A stretch of DNA of 64,000 nt from Archilochus colubris (taxonomy: Eukaryota > Chordata > Aves > Apodiformes > Trochilidae): NCBI GenBank assembly GCA_023079485.1, contig CM041084.1, forward strand, positions 103,024,467 to 103,088,466, read 5' to 3'. Numbering within the stretch: the first letter of the stretch is position 1; each line of letters begins with the position of its first letter. This document shows positions 37,701 through 51,837 of this stretch, in pieces. The translations under genes and the position numbers were made by a program. The notes below the pieces were generated by a model, which saw only the letters and a program-made list of their open reading frames with translations, had not been told where the DNA came from and made no database searches.

Positions 37701-40700
37701 GTTCAGTGGTATTTGAATGGAAATTCTGATTGAAATTCATCTAAATAACCAACATTACATTTCTAAGGTACGAGTTAATAATATGTTGCCCTTTAGATAA
37801 GGATGTAGAAAGCAAGAATTCTAAAGGCAAAAGAAATTTTGTTTTAAATCTGATGGATTTATTTACAAAAAAAAGAATGTTAGCTTTAATTTGTTAATTT
37901 GCATCACCGAGACCTCTAAGGTGTTAGAATTAATAGATGTTATACTTTCAAGATTTTGTTTTCTTTAAAAATATGAACAAAAATCCCTCCTGTGTCTTTA
38001 AACCTTATCTTCCATAAATGTTTCTCAGATTTTAGTGAACCAATATCAAAACAGTATTAATTGAAGTAGGGGCAGAGGGATTCTCTACACTTGTAATAGC
38101 TTATGTTACTTCAGGTATTTAGATGTTAAAGTTCTCATTACAGGTGGTTATGAAAGAGTTCTGCCAGTTTGGTGATTTGAATTGGTTTAAGATTTTGGTG
38201 ACTAAACAACATAGTTTGAGTAGTTTTTAAGTTTCATATAGGTAATCCTAACAGTAAATTTGGGTCTTAAAATAAATTGATGTTACAATTTTTAAAAATA
38301 ATTTTCCACTTTAAATATTAACAAATGTCATCAGAAAGGTAACTTTCTTTTAGAACATAGCATGTGGTCAGCAAATTACTTAATTTATCTGTGCAGGTCT
38401 TTTGTATTTTATTTTTGCTGTTGTACAAATTCTTGTAAGTAAATATTTTTTACTGCATTATATGTAGTGTCATAGAGCCAGATGACCAGGTAATAGAGGG
38501 GATGGAATAAAATCATGTTAAGGTTGGCAGAGTAACCTGACAAAATTTTTGAGCCAGTGGACTGATGACAGTGTAAAATGGCCATAAGGAGACCTTAACA
38601 GCACTGATGGAGAATTCAAAAATGTGTTATTGCTGCATGGTTTCTGCAGCTTGGAAACCATACTATTAAACTGTTGCTTCTCTTAAAGTCTCCTAGAGGT
38701 GAGGAATTGTTAATTTTTCCACATCAGTTCCTCTGAAGCTGAAAAGATAAGGTAGATGTATTAGATAGTACAGAATATGCTAATGGGATTATATTATCTT
38801 TTTAAAAACATTACCATGTAAAATAACTTTTTGTGTACTTCAACCTGAAATGGAAATCAGTTTTTTTCATTTTTTTTAATTTGTCCGTTTAGTCAAATCA
38901 AACGTATGTTTTGTTTTGTTTTTTTTAGCTAATTAGGAAGCAGAAAATCTGAACTTATTTTTATTCAGAGATATTTTAACATTACTGTTCTAGGACCTGA
39001 TCCCTTTTCACACTGAAGTCAAGTGCAAAATTCTTCTTGACTTCAGGGAGAGCTGGATTAGTTTTACACAAAAGAAGGAAATTGTCCTCTGGGATAAGTA
39101 GAGGCACATCTATTGACTTAGACTTCATTAGAGAATAAAATGAAGACAAAGAAGTGTTGCCTGCTTTTACAGGCAGTGAAATTGGATCTGTTAGCTCAGA
39201 CAGCTAGGTTAATTTAGCAGTTGAATCAAAGACTTTTTCCTTTTTCCATTTAGATAGTACAGTTATACTATTTCTCTGCAGGGAACAGTGAGTATGATGT
39301 CACTTATTTTTAATTCCAAATATTTTACAGAATCTAGAAAACCTGTTTATGAACCCTTTTGTCTATGTGGCATAAGAATAGTTGTGAAAAAAACTCAAAT
39401 GCTTTATAAACTGTTCAAAATTTTCCAGGAGTTAATCCTTGAGTAGTTGAAACGGATCCACATACTATTGAAATTTATTAATAGACTTTATATAACAAGT
39501 TTTGTAGGGTTTGGAGGGCTTTGTGTTTTCAGCATCAGTCTGGCATCTTGAGTTGCTTTATGTAGTCTTCCTGTGGTAGGAGGAGAGTAATTAATTTACA
39601 CCTGAAGTTGGACTGGATGTTATCCTGTGTGTTTGGTGGTGGTATCCGTAGGAATCCTACTGACTTTTGCAGTATACATGAGTGCCTTTGGCATTTGTTT
39701 CGTATGCTCTACACAATGGTATTTGTGTTGTGTATACAATGAAGAAACAGTATTTGAAAAGTGAGCTCAAATATAATGATTACTGATGTAATAATCTGAT
39801 ATACTTCTTGTAAAATATATAGTTTGTCACTTTTGCATGTCAAGTCTCTCTTTCAGTGCTTCTGATATCTGTTTGGATCATGAATTAATTCTACAGCTTG
39901 TGTGATTATTTTCACCTAAGCACTATATGGCTTCCTTAACTTTCTCTTCGAAGTTCCACAAACGAAAGGGCTACTGGAACACTGTAATCTCCTTAGAATA
40001 ATTTGAGAATGAATCCTTAAATTCTTCTCTGTATTTCTTTATTAACATTTCACATGTGAAATAAAATCCCCTCCCTGGGAAGAGTACAGATCCACTGAGC
40101 CTTTAGCCATTTAGCATATGTAACTGCAAAAATAAAATCATCCACAAATAACTGCTGCTGCATTATTAATTGGTTTTAAGTGCTTAAGTAGTAAAATGAA
40201 ATTCTTTGAAACACTTGAGGTCCTAAATTTACAAAACAAGACATAAGAACTTTTTTAAGGTTAGTCATAGGAAGCTTATTGAACAACCAGCATCTTCCCA
40301 GAAACATCCTGTACTTTGTAGTCTTCAGCTAGTTCATCTATTCAGGGGTCTTAACTGCATTTTGGTTTTTAGGAACTCTTGCTTCAACTTCTTTGTGACT
40401 AAGGCACATTGTCAGTCAGTCCCATCCTCCCCATGCCAGCCAACTGTCCCCTTAATGCAGCAATTCACTTGGATGAATAGTGTTCATACTTTAAGGAGAC
40501 AATTGCCTACCAGAGAGGGTGCCAAGTTGATTTAACTTTGCACAAGTGTGAAAGAGTTTTTAAACGGATGCTGTCAACTAGCTTTGGCCCAGGGCTTCAG
40601 CTGCCTTAAAATTGTGATAATCTGATTGGGAGGATATCCAGTTTTCTTTAAAGTATTTTAGTCAACCACTTGGCTGCAAAGAGTATTAGGACCCCAGAAA

Positions 40701-41812
40701 CTGATGTCAGATGATCATCCTTGGTCTGTCAGAACTACAGCGGACGTGTCCTGGCCAAATCTACAACATGGCTTTTAAAATTGACTCTTTTGGCAGTACA
40801 TCACTAAACTGGTAAAAGAATGTGGGATTCATGTTGTAGTCTGCTCTTCCAGTTCAGTTCAGTGCCACAGCACGTGTTTGAATCACGTAGTGGGATGTAT
40901 GATAGATACAGCGTAAAACCACAGCTGTGATCTGCCATTACTTTAAATGAGCTACCATTTAGCCAAACCAGCTACTGGATTATCTGCTACCTGCAAATGT
41001 TTAGAAGTTGACAGAATTTAGAAAAACTGCATTGCTGCTTTAGCTGCCAAAATTTTATGCGTTTTTAGTTAAGGATGTTTACTGTCTAGGGTACACCATC
41101 ACTTGAATGCTGAAGTTTTGGTGCTGTGAATTTTTTTTTTTTCCTTCCCTGATAAGTGTCAGGGCCAGCCTTTTCTTATCGTAGTTTGTGGTGTGATATG
41201 TCCTCACTGAAATTCCTAAGGGAAGAGAGAAAGTAAAAAAAGTTAAGGAATAAACATGGAAAAGATGTTCCCTGAAATTCCTTATGTCTCTCTTCCAAGA
41301 AGGCCAGGAGATCTAAAAAAAGGCACTACTTCTGTCATGAGCTTGACAAAATCGGGAGATTATACTTGATGTGTAGAAAGGAGGCTGTTAATACAAAGCT
41401 CACTTTAAAGGAGATAAAATTCTTACAGACATGATGGTTGCAGGGTATGCCTGGTAAACTAGTATTTTCCCAACGGAGTATTTTTGGGGGTGGGGAGGAG
41501 GGTGTTTTCCTTGTTTCTCTGAGATCATTAGGACTTACAGCTGCAAAAACATTGCTACGAATTTAGATACATTTGAGGAGAAAAAAAGAAGCATTGTTAT
41601 TTCAGTGCCTGGCTGGAATAAGCAGTTTGTTAAGCAGTGCCCTGAGATTGTTAGTTGTTTTAAGGACATCCCTATTAGTAGATATGCAGCTATTAATGAG
41701 TAAGCGTGTTGTATACATCAGCAAAAGAACTTTGATTGGAGAAGATAAAGAACAGGAGCTAGAACAACTTCCAAATAAGAAAAGACTAGAAGTTAATTGG
41801 GAGCTGCCAGTA

Positions 41813-43036
41813 TAGCATGGGTTTATGGAGGGGAAATCATGTTTAACCACCTTTTGTGACTGGATGACTGACTGGCTGGGTGGATGAGCAGTGAATAGGG
41901 GTTTTCTTGGCTTTAATAAGGCTTTCAGCAGACACACTGATGAAGCGCACATTGAGTGAGAGAGTAGTGAGAGCTACTGGAAACTGGCTGGGCTGTGGAT
42001 CTTAAAGGGTTATCACCAGTGGCACAAAGTCTGTCTGGAAGACAGTCACTAATGGAGTACCCAAGGGCTCGATACCAGAACCCGTCCTGTTTAACACCTT
42101 CATTATTGGCCTAGGTGGTCACACAGAGGAGCATCCTCAGCAAGTTTGAAGAGGATACAGAACTGTGAGGAGCAGTTGATAGACCAAAGGGTTGTGCTGC
42201 CATTCACAGGGACCTCAGCAGACTGGAGGAATTGGGTGACAGACTCCACATGGAATTCAGTAAAGTGAAATGTCACATTCTGCTCCAGGGAAGGAACAAC
42301 CCCAGGCTCTGGTATATATGGTAGGGTCCAATGAACTGGAAAGCAACTTGGCAGAAAAGGACCTGGGGGTCCTGGTGGGAAAGATGTATGTGAGCCAGCA
42401 ATATGCTGTTGCAGCAAAGATGGCCAGAGGTGTCCTGCATGCATTAGGAAAAGAGTTAGCAGCAGGCTGAAGAAGTGATCCTTCCTACTCAGAGCTGGTG
42501 AGGCCATGCCTACAGCACTGTGTCTGCTTCTGGGATCCCCAGTACACGAGAGACATGGACAGACTGAAGCAAGTCTAACAAAAGGGCTGCTAAGGTGACT
42601 AAGGGACTGGGGCATCTCTCCTAAGAAAATGCTGAGAGTGCTGGGACTGCTTAGCCTGCAAAAGAGAAAGCTCAGAGGGATCTCGCATGTGGAAATCCCT
42701 GATGAGGTGGAATAAAGAGGACACAGCCAAGGTCCTCCTGGTAAGGTTCACTGACAGGACAAGAGACAGTGGTCACAAACTGTAACACAGGAAATTCCAT
42801 GTAGACATAAGAAAACACTTTTTTTATTTTTATTGTAGAATTTTTTTATTGTAAGGGTGATGAAATGCTGGAGCAAGTGATCTGAAGACATTGTGGAGTC
42901 TCCATCCTTGGTGATCGCTCACAGCCCAAGTGTACAAAGAAAGCCCTGAGCATCTTACTGTCACTGACATGGCTTTCAGCAAGGGCTTTGGAGTAGGTGA
43001 CCTCCAGAAGTCACCTGTATCTTAAGCTATGTGATA
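41813..43036 (+). mobile_element. CR1 LINE, 3' part of reverse transcriptase plus 3' end
   Basis: Decayed reverse transcriptase can be read across shifting frames. HGFMEGKSCLTTF near 41815 is an RT block. GVPKGSIPEPVLFNTFI near 42055-42105 is the conserved GxPQGS...LFN motif. LAEKDLGVLV near 42350-42380 is the typical CR1 C-terminal segment. The sequence ends with the CR1 3' region gacctccagaagtcacctg. Many frameshifts and stops make it inactive. A T-rich block (about 42817-42856) looks like a local duplication of the cacttttttattgta text. Sense orientation, same as YES1. Confidence 0.88.
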
Positions 43037-44649
43037 TTCATTAAAGGATTTAATAAGTCCACAGCAGTAAGTGTGGTAGCTGAAATGAAACAAAATACAG
43101 GTGTTGAAAGGTAGAATAGTTTTGTTTGTTTTGCTAGCCAGTTTTTGTTTGTTTCTACCAGCTTTCTTATCACAGCTTGGGAAGAGAGGAGAAAACTCTG
43201 CAACTGCATCATTCTTTTGGGTCATCATCGTTCTCTCTATCTTTCTGCTTAGTATCAAGTCTGTATGGCTTTATTGTCTGTTCTGACTTCTCCCTGCTCA
43301 CATAGCAGCAGTAGTGAGGATACTGTCTGCTGCCTGGAAGACAAAGCAGCACCAGAGACTTTTAAGTCAAGGAGATGTTTTCATATCATATTTTGGAAGG
43401 TGTTTTTTTATCATCTGTGACAGCATGATTTTTTTTTTCTTTTTAATGCTGTAAAAACTTAGGATGCTAACTTGACAGTTCCTCCAATGGTCTCTTTATC
43501 AATGGTGTTAAGGTGGATTTTTGTTTTTCTCCTTGCATTTGACTAAATATACAAATTTGAAGAGCCCAGGCTGTTGTTCTGTTGGTGTTAGAACTACAAA
43601 ATTCTGTTAGACTAATACAAAATACACAGATGAACAAGAAGCTGAAAGAGTTGATTTAAGAGTTGAAATATTTAAACACACTACTATGTTTAGCAACTTA
43701 CCAATAGAAATATGATCACAAGAAAACCTAGCACTTGAACTTGCCTCATAGAAAGACACCTGATTAGTTTAGTAAGATGGGACTTATTTTCAATTCTTTG
43801 TCTCTGGACTTGTGAGTAAAAAATAAAATGAAAGTCAATGCTATGCTGAAGAGAACTTGGATGAACCTGGACTCAGGATTTAGAGGGCACTTAGACTTTG
43901 TGAAAAAAGACTGCAACTTCACAAAATTGGTGAGGATGAAGATACTTGTGTGTATTAAAAATTGTCTTAGTTTTGTCCTTGTCTCAAGTTGCCTGGTTGT
44001 TGGTTGTAATTTCCAGAGAAGTTCTCAATTCCAGTCTTCTAGCAAAATGTTAAAAGTTACACTTCCTTTTAACATTCTCATCTGCAAAAGAAAAGCTTCA
44101 CAAGCTCATTTGTTGTTTTGGGGTTTTTTTTGTTATTAGGAAAACTCTTAAATAGTTCAGTGGCATCTACTGCATAGAAGGGTATATTTATGGGACTGTC
44201 ATTTACAGACTGAAAAGAATTTTTTTGATAAAATTAAATGTCTATAGTAATACTGCTGTGGTAAATCTTTATCATGTGCTGATCTTTCCGAAGATACTGC
44301 TTAAACCTTTTACCTTTAAGATAAGAAAAACCCAACACTTGTATCTCTCTAGAGATGCTTTTGCACTTAAAAGTACAGCTTTCCAAATAGCAAGCAAACT
44401 AGAATCATTACTGCAGACAGTAAGCAATAAATACAACATCTAGCTAAGATATGAACTTGTTTATCTATAACCTTAACCTGTATGGGACCCTGATTTTATT
44501 TTATTTTTTTATTTAATAGAAAAAGAGCTTCAGGGAAACTAGAGATCAGTAAACTACTAACTTCTGTACTAAGTGATCAGTCTAAATGATAATGAAGACA
44601 ACATGGATAAGCATGATTCTTGAGGAAGATCTGAGATCCTGCTGTGAAG

Positions 44650-45830
44650 GGATGTCATGTTTTTCAACCTCACTGGAGGTTTTTTTAAAGGCAAGCACAT
44701 AAATAAGTGATATCTGATTGAAATACTTTACTTGGATGTCCAACAGGCATTTGATAAGGGCCCACATCAAAGATTTTTGAGGCAGTCATAAGGTAGGAGT
44801 AAAGGACTTTATGTGGTTAAATTAATGACTAAAATATAGGAAAGGAAGAGTTAGAGTACATAAGAGTATAGAGGGGTCCTGGGTAACAATTCTCCAGGGT
44901 TATGTTAATGGAGAATATTCAAGTTAATAAAGGAAATTGAAGAAAAGTGAGCTCACACACTTTACTGATGGGTAGTTGATGGAAAGGCAGACCCTAGCAT
45001 CAGGCAGATCTGACCCTGCTCAGCAGCTGGATGTAAAAGAAGACAGATTAAATTTCCCATAAATTGCTTCGTGTGGTGTATCTGAAGATGGGGAGGAGCG
45101 AGCTTGCCTTTTCATCTAAAAAGCTGAGCTCAGTGCTGACTATTGCCACTAGAAGTGGTTAAGGAAAAAAGGGAGAATAATGATTATACTGTCTAAAAAA
45201 AAAAAAATTATCTTATGTAATTTTGTCCTGCTCACCCCCTATCCCTGTCATCATCTCAAAAAGACTGTAGTTGAAGTTTTAAGGGAGAGCAAATCTGAAC
45301 TATTAAGCAATTTCTGTAAGAGGAGTCTGAATTCATTACAGAAGAAAAGGTGACCAAAAAGTGGTGTGACAAAATCCTGTAAAATGTTCAGCAGCCAACG
45401 GGACATAAATAGTGAGTGTTTAATCGCTGTATTTTTTTAGTGCACGCACACTAAGAGGTATCTAATGAAACTAGCAGCTGATGAATTGAAAACAGACAAA
45501 AGGAGGTGGTTCTCGACAGAACATGTAATTAAGCTATAGAATTTCTTGCCTCAGGAATGTAAGGAGGCTAAACATTACATCAGTGCAGAGGGAAACTGCC
45601 ATTTAGTGGAAGAAGAATCATCAGATGCAAATACCTATTCTTGTTCAGGAAATCCTGCTTTTGCAAGCTGTTGGGGGCTCAAGGAGTATTCTGGGGAAGT
45701 ATTTCTGTGTATTTGTTGTGTTCTTACATGCTTCACTTGGAATCCATTATTAGCTGCAGTTAGATGGTGTTTGAATAGATATGGACCTTTGGATCCATGG
45801 CTCACTACAGCCATTCCTTTATTATAAAGC
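44650..45830 (+). mobile_element. Ancient L3/CR1-like LINE fragment
   Basis: Near 44729-44779 one frame reads YLDVQQAFDKGPHQRFL, a recognisable LINE reverse transcriptase block (the usual form is YLD..KAFD.VPH..LL). About 800 bases later the stretch cgacagaacatgtaattaag, gaatttcttgcctcaggaatg and, near 45780-45820, atggacctttggatccatgg followed by a cagccattcc block resemble the 3' end of L3/CR1-L3-type elements. I therefore take it as one old element in sense orientation with internal gaps. The middle part (44800-45300) aligns poorly by eye, so two separate insertions are possible. Confidence 0.6.
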
Positions 45831-46749
45831 CCCCTTCCTTTTTAAAATTTTCTCTTACTCATCTTCCAGGATCCTTCCTAGCAGTAGCACTCAAAACTTT
45901 GGCACAAAATAGGGTGCATAACCTATTTAAGGGGTCTTTTGGGGCCACTGGTTACATATTCTTTCGTTTTTGTGACAGAAATACAGAATCTCTGTGAATT
46001 CATGTTCAGAGCACAGATAGGACTGCAGATACATGCTAGCCAATGGCTTCATTTCATATGATTTTGTCCTCTTATGCTGCATAGTTCCTTTTTGGTCATG
46101 TAATGGATAAACTTCCAATCACATCTCTCGTCTGTGCTCCTTGCACAATAGAGCCTCTTTAGGAAAAGAGATGTTTTAAGGAAGAGGCATTTTTGAGGGG
46201 GTATTGATCAGACAAATGCATGGTCTGTGCTGTCTGTAGGCTGGTTATTTATTCTGTCCCTTCAGGCTCTTTTGTGGTGATTTTGTGTTGCTCTTCCCTC
46301 CCCCAGACATGCTAAGTTCCCTGGTATGTGACCAGCTTATTGCTAAAAATTTACTTCTTCATGTCTGAAATAACTGTTGAAATAATCAAAGCACCTCTCT
46401 ACTTGTAAATGGAGAAGAATATTAAGACAACATCGTGCTGGACAGAAGTAGCACATTTGAAAAGATTCACCCTATGTGATAAAAGAGGCTACCATTTAAT
46501 ATAGGTGGCCCGTTCCTTTTGTTTAGGTGGCATCTGTGCATATCACAGATATTTACTGTTTGGTTCAATCTTAATAGATGCTCTTCGTTTAGTAGTATAC
46601 TTTACAGTGTCACTGATTTTTTTTTAATCCTAAGTCCCTGTTTTCTGTAGAAACATTATTAAACTTTAGGCAGTTAGTCATATATTTTCAGTTACACATC
46701 ATTTTATGAAGATAAAGGCTTCTGGGTAGCTTTTTTATACGTAGTTTCA

Positions 46750-46880
46750 TTTTGTAAAATTCTTTAATATTATTTACTATATTATTTATATTTTTATTTT
46801 TTATATTACAAATAATAAATATACAAATATGCTTATTTGGTTTTATTTCTATATTTTATTATTAGTTATAATTTAACATT
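46750..46880. repeat. A/T-only low-complexity block
   Basis: About 130 bases are almost entirely A and T (attattta, atatttta and similar). No feature was recognised in it. Confidence 0.85.
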
Positions 46881-48189
46881 TTACCAGGTGCTAAAATTTG
46901 TACAAAGGAAATGGTAGTGTTTGAAAGGTGTGCTTATATTTCCATGTGCAGACCACTAACTTCTGTGCAAGGGTAAAGTGGCTGCTGACATTTACAGACA
47001 ATGTAAAACATAATTTAGGGCAGTGCAGCTTTCTCACCTTGTTGAAAGAAAATTCTCTAGCCTAATTTTTTTTTTTAAATTCAGTGAAAGAAGGCAACTG
47101 TTAGGCACACTAAGCGATATGAACTTGAACATTAGCTATCAGGAGACAGGTTGGTGAATGCCAACTTTAGCTGTCTGTGTGTGAGCTTGTTCTGTAGGCT
47201 CCCTTTATAGTCAGTGGAGAGAAATAAGCACTTTCACTGCATGATTCATCTCACCCCCAGATGGATGTCTAAATTTGGAAGATGAATTCCACCTGAAGTC
47301 CATTACTGAATATAAATGTCATTAGTTTAAACTAGGGAAATTATTTAAAAGGTCACTAGCTTGACTGGCATGGCAATTGACTAGAAGTCTTTTGTTTTCT
47401 TACATGAGTTAGTTTCTGAGATTAAACTCCTCACTCCGTAGCCTGTTTCATATTTTATGTTGTTTAATGCTGCTCTGCTTTAACAGCAGATTTCATACTT
47501 AACAAGTAGAGTATATTCATATTGCCTGAATTCTAGCCATCTAGCTTTATAAGGCTGACTTGTTGCCAGCTGGTTTAATATTTAGTGGGGTGGGGGTGAT
47601 GACAGGGTCAAGCATAATGACAAGAGCAGGGCATATAACACAGTTTTCTTTATGCTCTAAACTTTCTGTTAAATGGTAGGGATGAAAATAAAAATTTAAA
47701 AATTAGGTGTCCTTAAAATCATTACTCCTCTAGAGGAGTCTGTGTCTCTCCATTGGCTGTACAGGAAGGCTGTGTAAGGTGGCCCAGGCTTCAGATTTTT
47801 AGGACTAAAAGATAGGCAGTGCAGATACCTTCCTTAACTTTTGTTTTCTGCTTGTCTGGAGAAGGCACATGGAATGGCTGGTATCCTTTTTACATACTTT
47901 TCATGCTGTGCTATGCTTGCTCACACTGCCCTACTTGAAAGCTCTTTGTTCCCCATTCCCCTGTTTATAGGTCTTGATTCCTGCCATGTCAGTCACCTTT
48001 TCTCTTTCTTTCTACTTGGTATCTCTGTTTTTTGTGTGATAATTGGCAGCAACTTTGACTTCTTGATCACGCTGCCATCAGACTCTGTCCTTATACCTGA
48101 ATCAAAACAAGACATTATTACAATCCCACTGGTATTGTGTGTCTTCTGTTTTTCTATCCTGTACTTCAGTTATATGACAAAGGCTGATG

Positions 48190-48363
48190 GAGTTTGTTGT
48201 TCATTTGTTGGAGTTGTATTTGTTTTGGTTTTTTGTTTGTTTGGGGTTTTCTGGTTTGGTATTGGTTTGGTTGTGGGTTTTTTTGCATTGGGGTTTTCTG
48301 GTTTGGTGTTGGGTTTTGGGGTTTTGTGTTTTTTGTTTGTTGTTTGGGGTTTTTTTTGCATTG
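48190..48363. repeat. GT-rich degenerate repeat with internal duplication
   Basis: The + strand consists almost only of G and T. ttggggttttctggtttggt occurs at 48241-48260 and again at 48288-48307. The end tttttttgcattg occurs at 48278-48290 and again at about 48351-48363. Several GGG/GGGG runs spaced by T could form G-quadruplexes. A frame through it (47841-48398) looks like a membrane protein only because GTT, TTT, TTG and GGT codons give Val, Phe, Leu and Gly. Confidence 0.85.
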
Positions 48364-51300
48364 AAGTGAGTATTTTTATATATCTTACACTGTCCTGAAC
48401 ATTCTAGAAAACTGGTTTAGGATTAGAAAATAACTCACAATATTTCAGGTTATGTATATAATAAAAACCTGTGTCCTTCAAAAACTTTCTTCCACCAGAT
48501 AGGGTGGAGCTGCTCCTCACTAGGAGCTAAGGGGAAATCACTGGGTTGGAAGCTTTGAACTGAAGGGTTGTTGAGGTTCTAACAGGGAGAACTGAAGACT
48601 GTGTGAAGACTGTGTGGACTCCTTACTTCTAGCAAGAGATGTAAAACAGTTCTCTGCTCTCTTAACAAAAACAGCAGAAATCAGAAGTCACAGATTTGAC
48701 ATCCTGCAGGCAGACATGAGGACAGATGTAGCAGATCCAAACAAAAGCTGAGGATTTACCAAATAGACATTGCCAGGCACCAGTAGGTCCCTGCAAGAGA
48801 CGACAAAAAAACCCAGTAGTCTCTACCAGTTGGAAATGGCTGGGTAATTCTCCCCATCCTTGGTATGGCAGATTAATGCTGGGTGTTGTATGAGCAGGAA
48901 ATGCAAAGCAGTCTGTTTGTGTGATAAGGAGCAATTGCTGAACTCTCCATGTGATATCAACTAGGATTTTGCTTGAGGACAATAACCCATTTTCATGCGG
49001 AGTTAAACCCAGTATATTTTAGAAATACAAAGTGCTACCTACTCCTTCCCTGTGGATCAATCCAAGGACATTACTCTCTTCTGTTTTTTCCTTTCTTCTT
49101 GCGGTGTATTTAGGATTTAGTGCTGTATTGTGCAGATCTTACCTGTCTTTAGACCAGTCACCAGTGAACTGTGCCACTTCTCTGGTGGCTGAAGGGACAT
49201 GTATTTACTTCTACTAATACTGCTCAGCACCAGGGTTATCACTCTTAGTGTTATTCTTCATGAATGGCAGTGGATTCTGGCAGTGACAAGTCCACAGATT
49301 GCTCCAAACAGCAGAACCTGTTTTTCAGCAGCTTCATTTCAGTTTAGTCTAGAAGATGGTGTTTAAATATATGTAAAATTGATTCTGAAAGCTAACCTGT
49401 GAGCTGATAGTATTTCATTGCTTCCTGCTTGAAAGATGACATGTAGAAGCATTAGGTTTATAAAACCAGTGACAAGGAATTTTTGAAGTCTGGAAGATGT
49501 GAGGCTTGGAAGAGAAATCCCATTTCTTCTGGATAGGAAACACCTCTAACTTTCTCTCAGATGCCATTTCCTATTTTAGCTTTTTTTACGAGAAGTGAGA
49601 AATATGAATTTTTACGTATTTATAAACCATTACTTTAGGTCAGAATAAGAAGAAACAGAATGAAGAAGACCACATAAATACCTCTCTCCCACCCATCAGG
49701 AGAGATAAGGACGAGTCTTCCGTTTCTTGCTTTATAGGGACATGATAAAATTCTTTAAAATGTTGGAGGTTTTCTAATTTATTGTCAATAAATATTTGGT
49801 TTTGTTGACATTTGCAGTTGAAGCTTGTCAAATCTGCAGTTATATACATATTTCAGCTCTTTTAAGCGTGCTGTTTATTTTTTAAGATGAGGAGTTCTGT
49901 CATTACAATATTTCTATCTTTGGCAGCATTATTTCTTTCTAAATCTTGTTAATGTGTTGTTTCCTTCGTTATTACTCATAACTTAAATCCTTCTGACCTA
50001 TGATCAAAATTTAAATAACTCATGGAAGTTACTGAAGAATAAGTTGTTTGATATGCACGCTTCTGCTGAATCTCTAACATCTTTCTTCCCCTTTAGTGTT
50101 TCTACCTTTGACATTTAATTAAAATGGAAGCAGTCCTTCCTTCTGGCAATACTTTTGCAGTCAAAAGGGTATTGCTAAAAGCTCTGCTTACTGGTTAGGA
50201 ACAGGATAATTTGCTGCTAAACAGTAGTAATTTAGCCTGAAGAAAAACTCTAAGTATACATTGTATACCTGTGAAAACAAGGTGCCAGAGTGATGGAGAA
50301 TTACGAAATGACCAAGGCATTTTGCTTACCTATTTAGGAGAGTGTTATCTGAACCCACAGATAAAATTAAGGATGTATTTGTGGTGTACCCTGTTGTAGG
50401 TTGATGGTATTTACCTGCAAGAAATATGTCAAAACTGATTTCTGTTGCTCTGATTACTAATACTCAGCTTCTTTTTTAAAGAAAACTCATAGCGCTACAG
50501 TTCTTGCTCTGGCATCTCAACGCTGTCCTCTCATCTCATCTGTTCCTGGTTTATTTTGTGTCCTATACAGTGACTAACTTATCAAAGTTATCAGTTCTGT
50601 TCACTTAGCATATCTTCAGAAGAGTAGTGACTGATAATGTGTTTTACATGCTGCTGACTACTTCACGCTTGGTTTGTGTTGCTTGCATGGTAGGGAGCAA
50701 TCTGAGCTTGTAAATACTATATTAGAGGGAAGGCCCATTGGCTAATATGGAAAATGCTTTTAAAAGATTATGGCAAAACTGATGTAGTCGTCATCCTATC
50801 CTTAGAAGATGTCTGGGAAAAGTTTTGTCTTTGACATCTTTTGTTCAACAGTTTTAAGTGGTAGAGGAAAAATCAGCAGCAGATGATTTTTAAGGAAAAC
50901 CAGCAAGGAATGGCAGGCAAACACTGTGGTTTTAAATTACATGCCATCATTACAGGCTTGGTACACCCCACACTTGTCCTTCAATTGTTAGTCTGGAGCT
51001 GGAAAGAGTATTTTGATTCCTTAGGTAAATGAAACAATATAAATGGGAGGGGAAAGTCCCATCTTTTTTTTGAAACAATTAAGATTGTTTTGTTTTGATT
51101 TTCAGTAGTGGGCTCACATAATTTCTAGCTGAATTTGAAACAAAACTTTCCTGTTGAAGAACAAGTCTACACCTACTTTGCAGAAGCCAACCCTGGCCTG
51201 CGACAAGTAACAGTAATCTACAAATAAACCATTTCTGTCTCATGAGAGGAAAGTAGGTGTTTTCCTTTTTGCAGTGTGCTTGCTGAGATGCACCAGCAAT

Positions 51301-51654
51301 GCCTTCCTGCAAGAGATAATCTTGGAAAGTAGAGTTGCTGTGTGGCTGAGCTCCATGCACATTGCAGAGCACATTGCCAGCTGCTTGTAGGGTAGATGAT
51401 GAGCAGGACAAGGGAATATTGAAGAGTAAGAGGCCTTGGGTAGGGTAGTGGTGAGACTTACTATGTCCTGTTGTCACCATTTTCAGATAAGTGATAGATT
51501 TTGGTGTTTTTTTTTCCAAATTTGTCTTACAACTCCACAGTTGGAGTAGTCCAGATTAGTTGAGAGTCATGCCTATTTAATACAGCAGAATATATTATTG
51601 TATTTCTAGCTATGGATGTGGGCTCTTGGGATGTGGAAGTTTCTGTTCTAAGAC

Positions 51655-51837
51655 AACCCTGAACAGGTTGCCCAGAGAAGTTGTGGATGCCACATCATTG
51701 GAAGTGTTAAGGTTAAGTTGGATGGGAGTTGGAGCAGCCTGATCAGTGAAAGATGTTCCTGTCTGTGTCTGTGGGGGCTGGAACAAGAAGATCTTTCAAA
51801 GTCCTTTCCAGCCCAAACCATTCTGTGATTCTGTGAA
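51655..51837 (+). mobile_element. CR1 LINE 3' end
   Basis: ccctgaacaggttgcccaga, gaagttgtggatgcc, ggagcagcctgatcagtg and the tail cattctgtgattctgtg are the CR1 3' region in sense orientation. It is non-coding and truncated at its 5' side. Confidence 0.95.

Noticed and set aside
42103..42615. 170-codon frame on the - strand.
   Set aside because: It is the antisense shadow of the CR1 reverse transcriptase remnant, which is read on the + strand.
47841..48398. 185-codon frame resembling a hydrophobic membrane protein.
   Set aside because: Its C-terminal half is produced by a GT-only repeat, the N-terminal half resembles nothing I know, and it lies inside the YES1 intron.
51079..51519. 146-codon frame on the - strand.
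   Set aside because: No similarity to a known protein; intronic and antisense to YES1; treated as chance.
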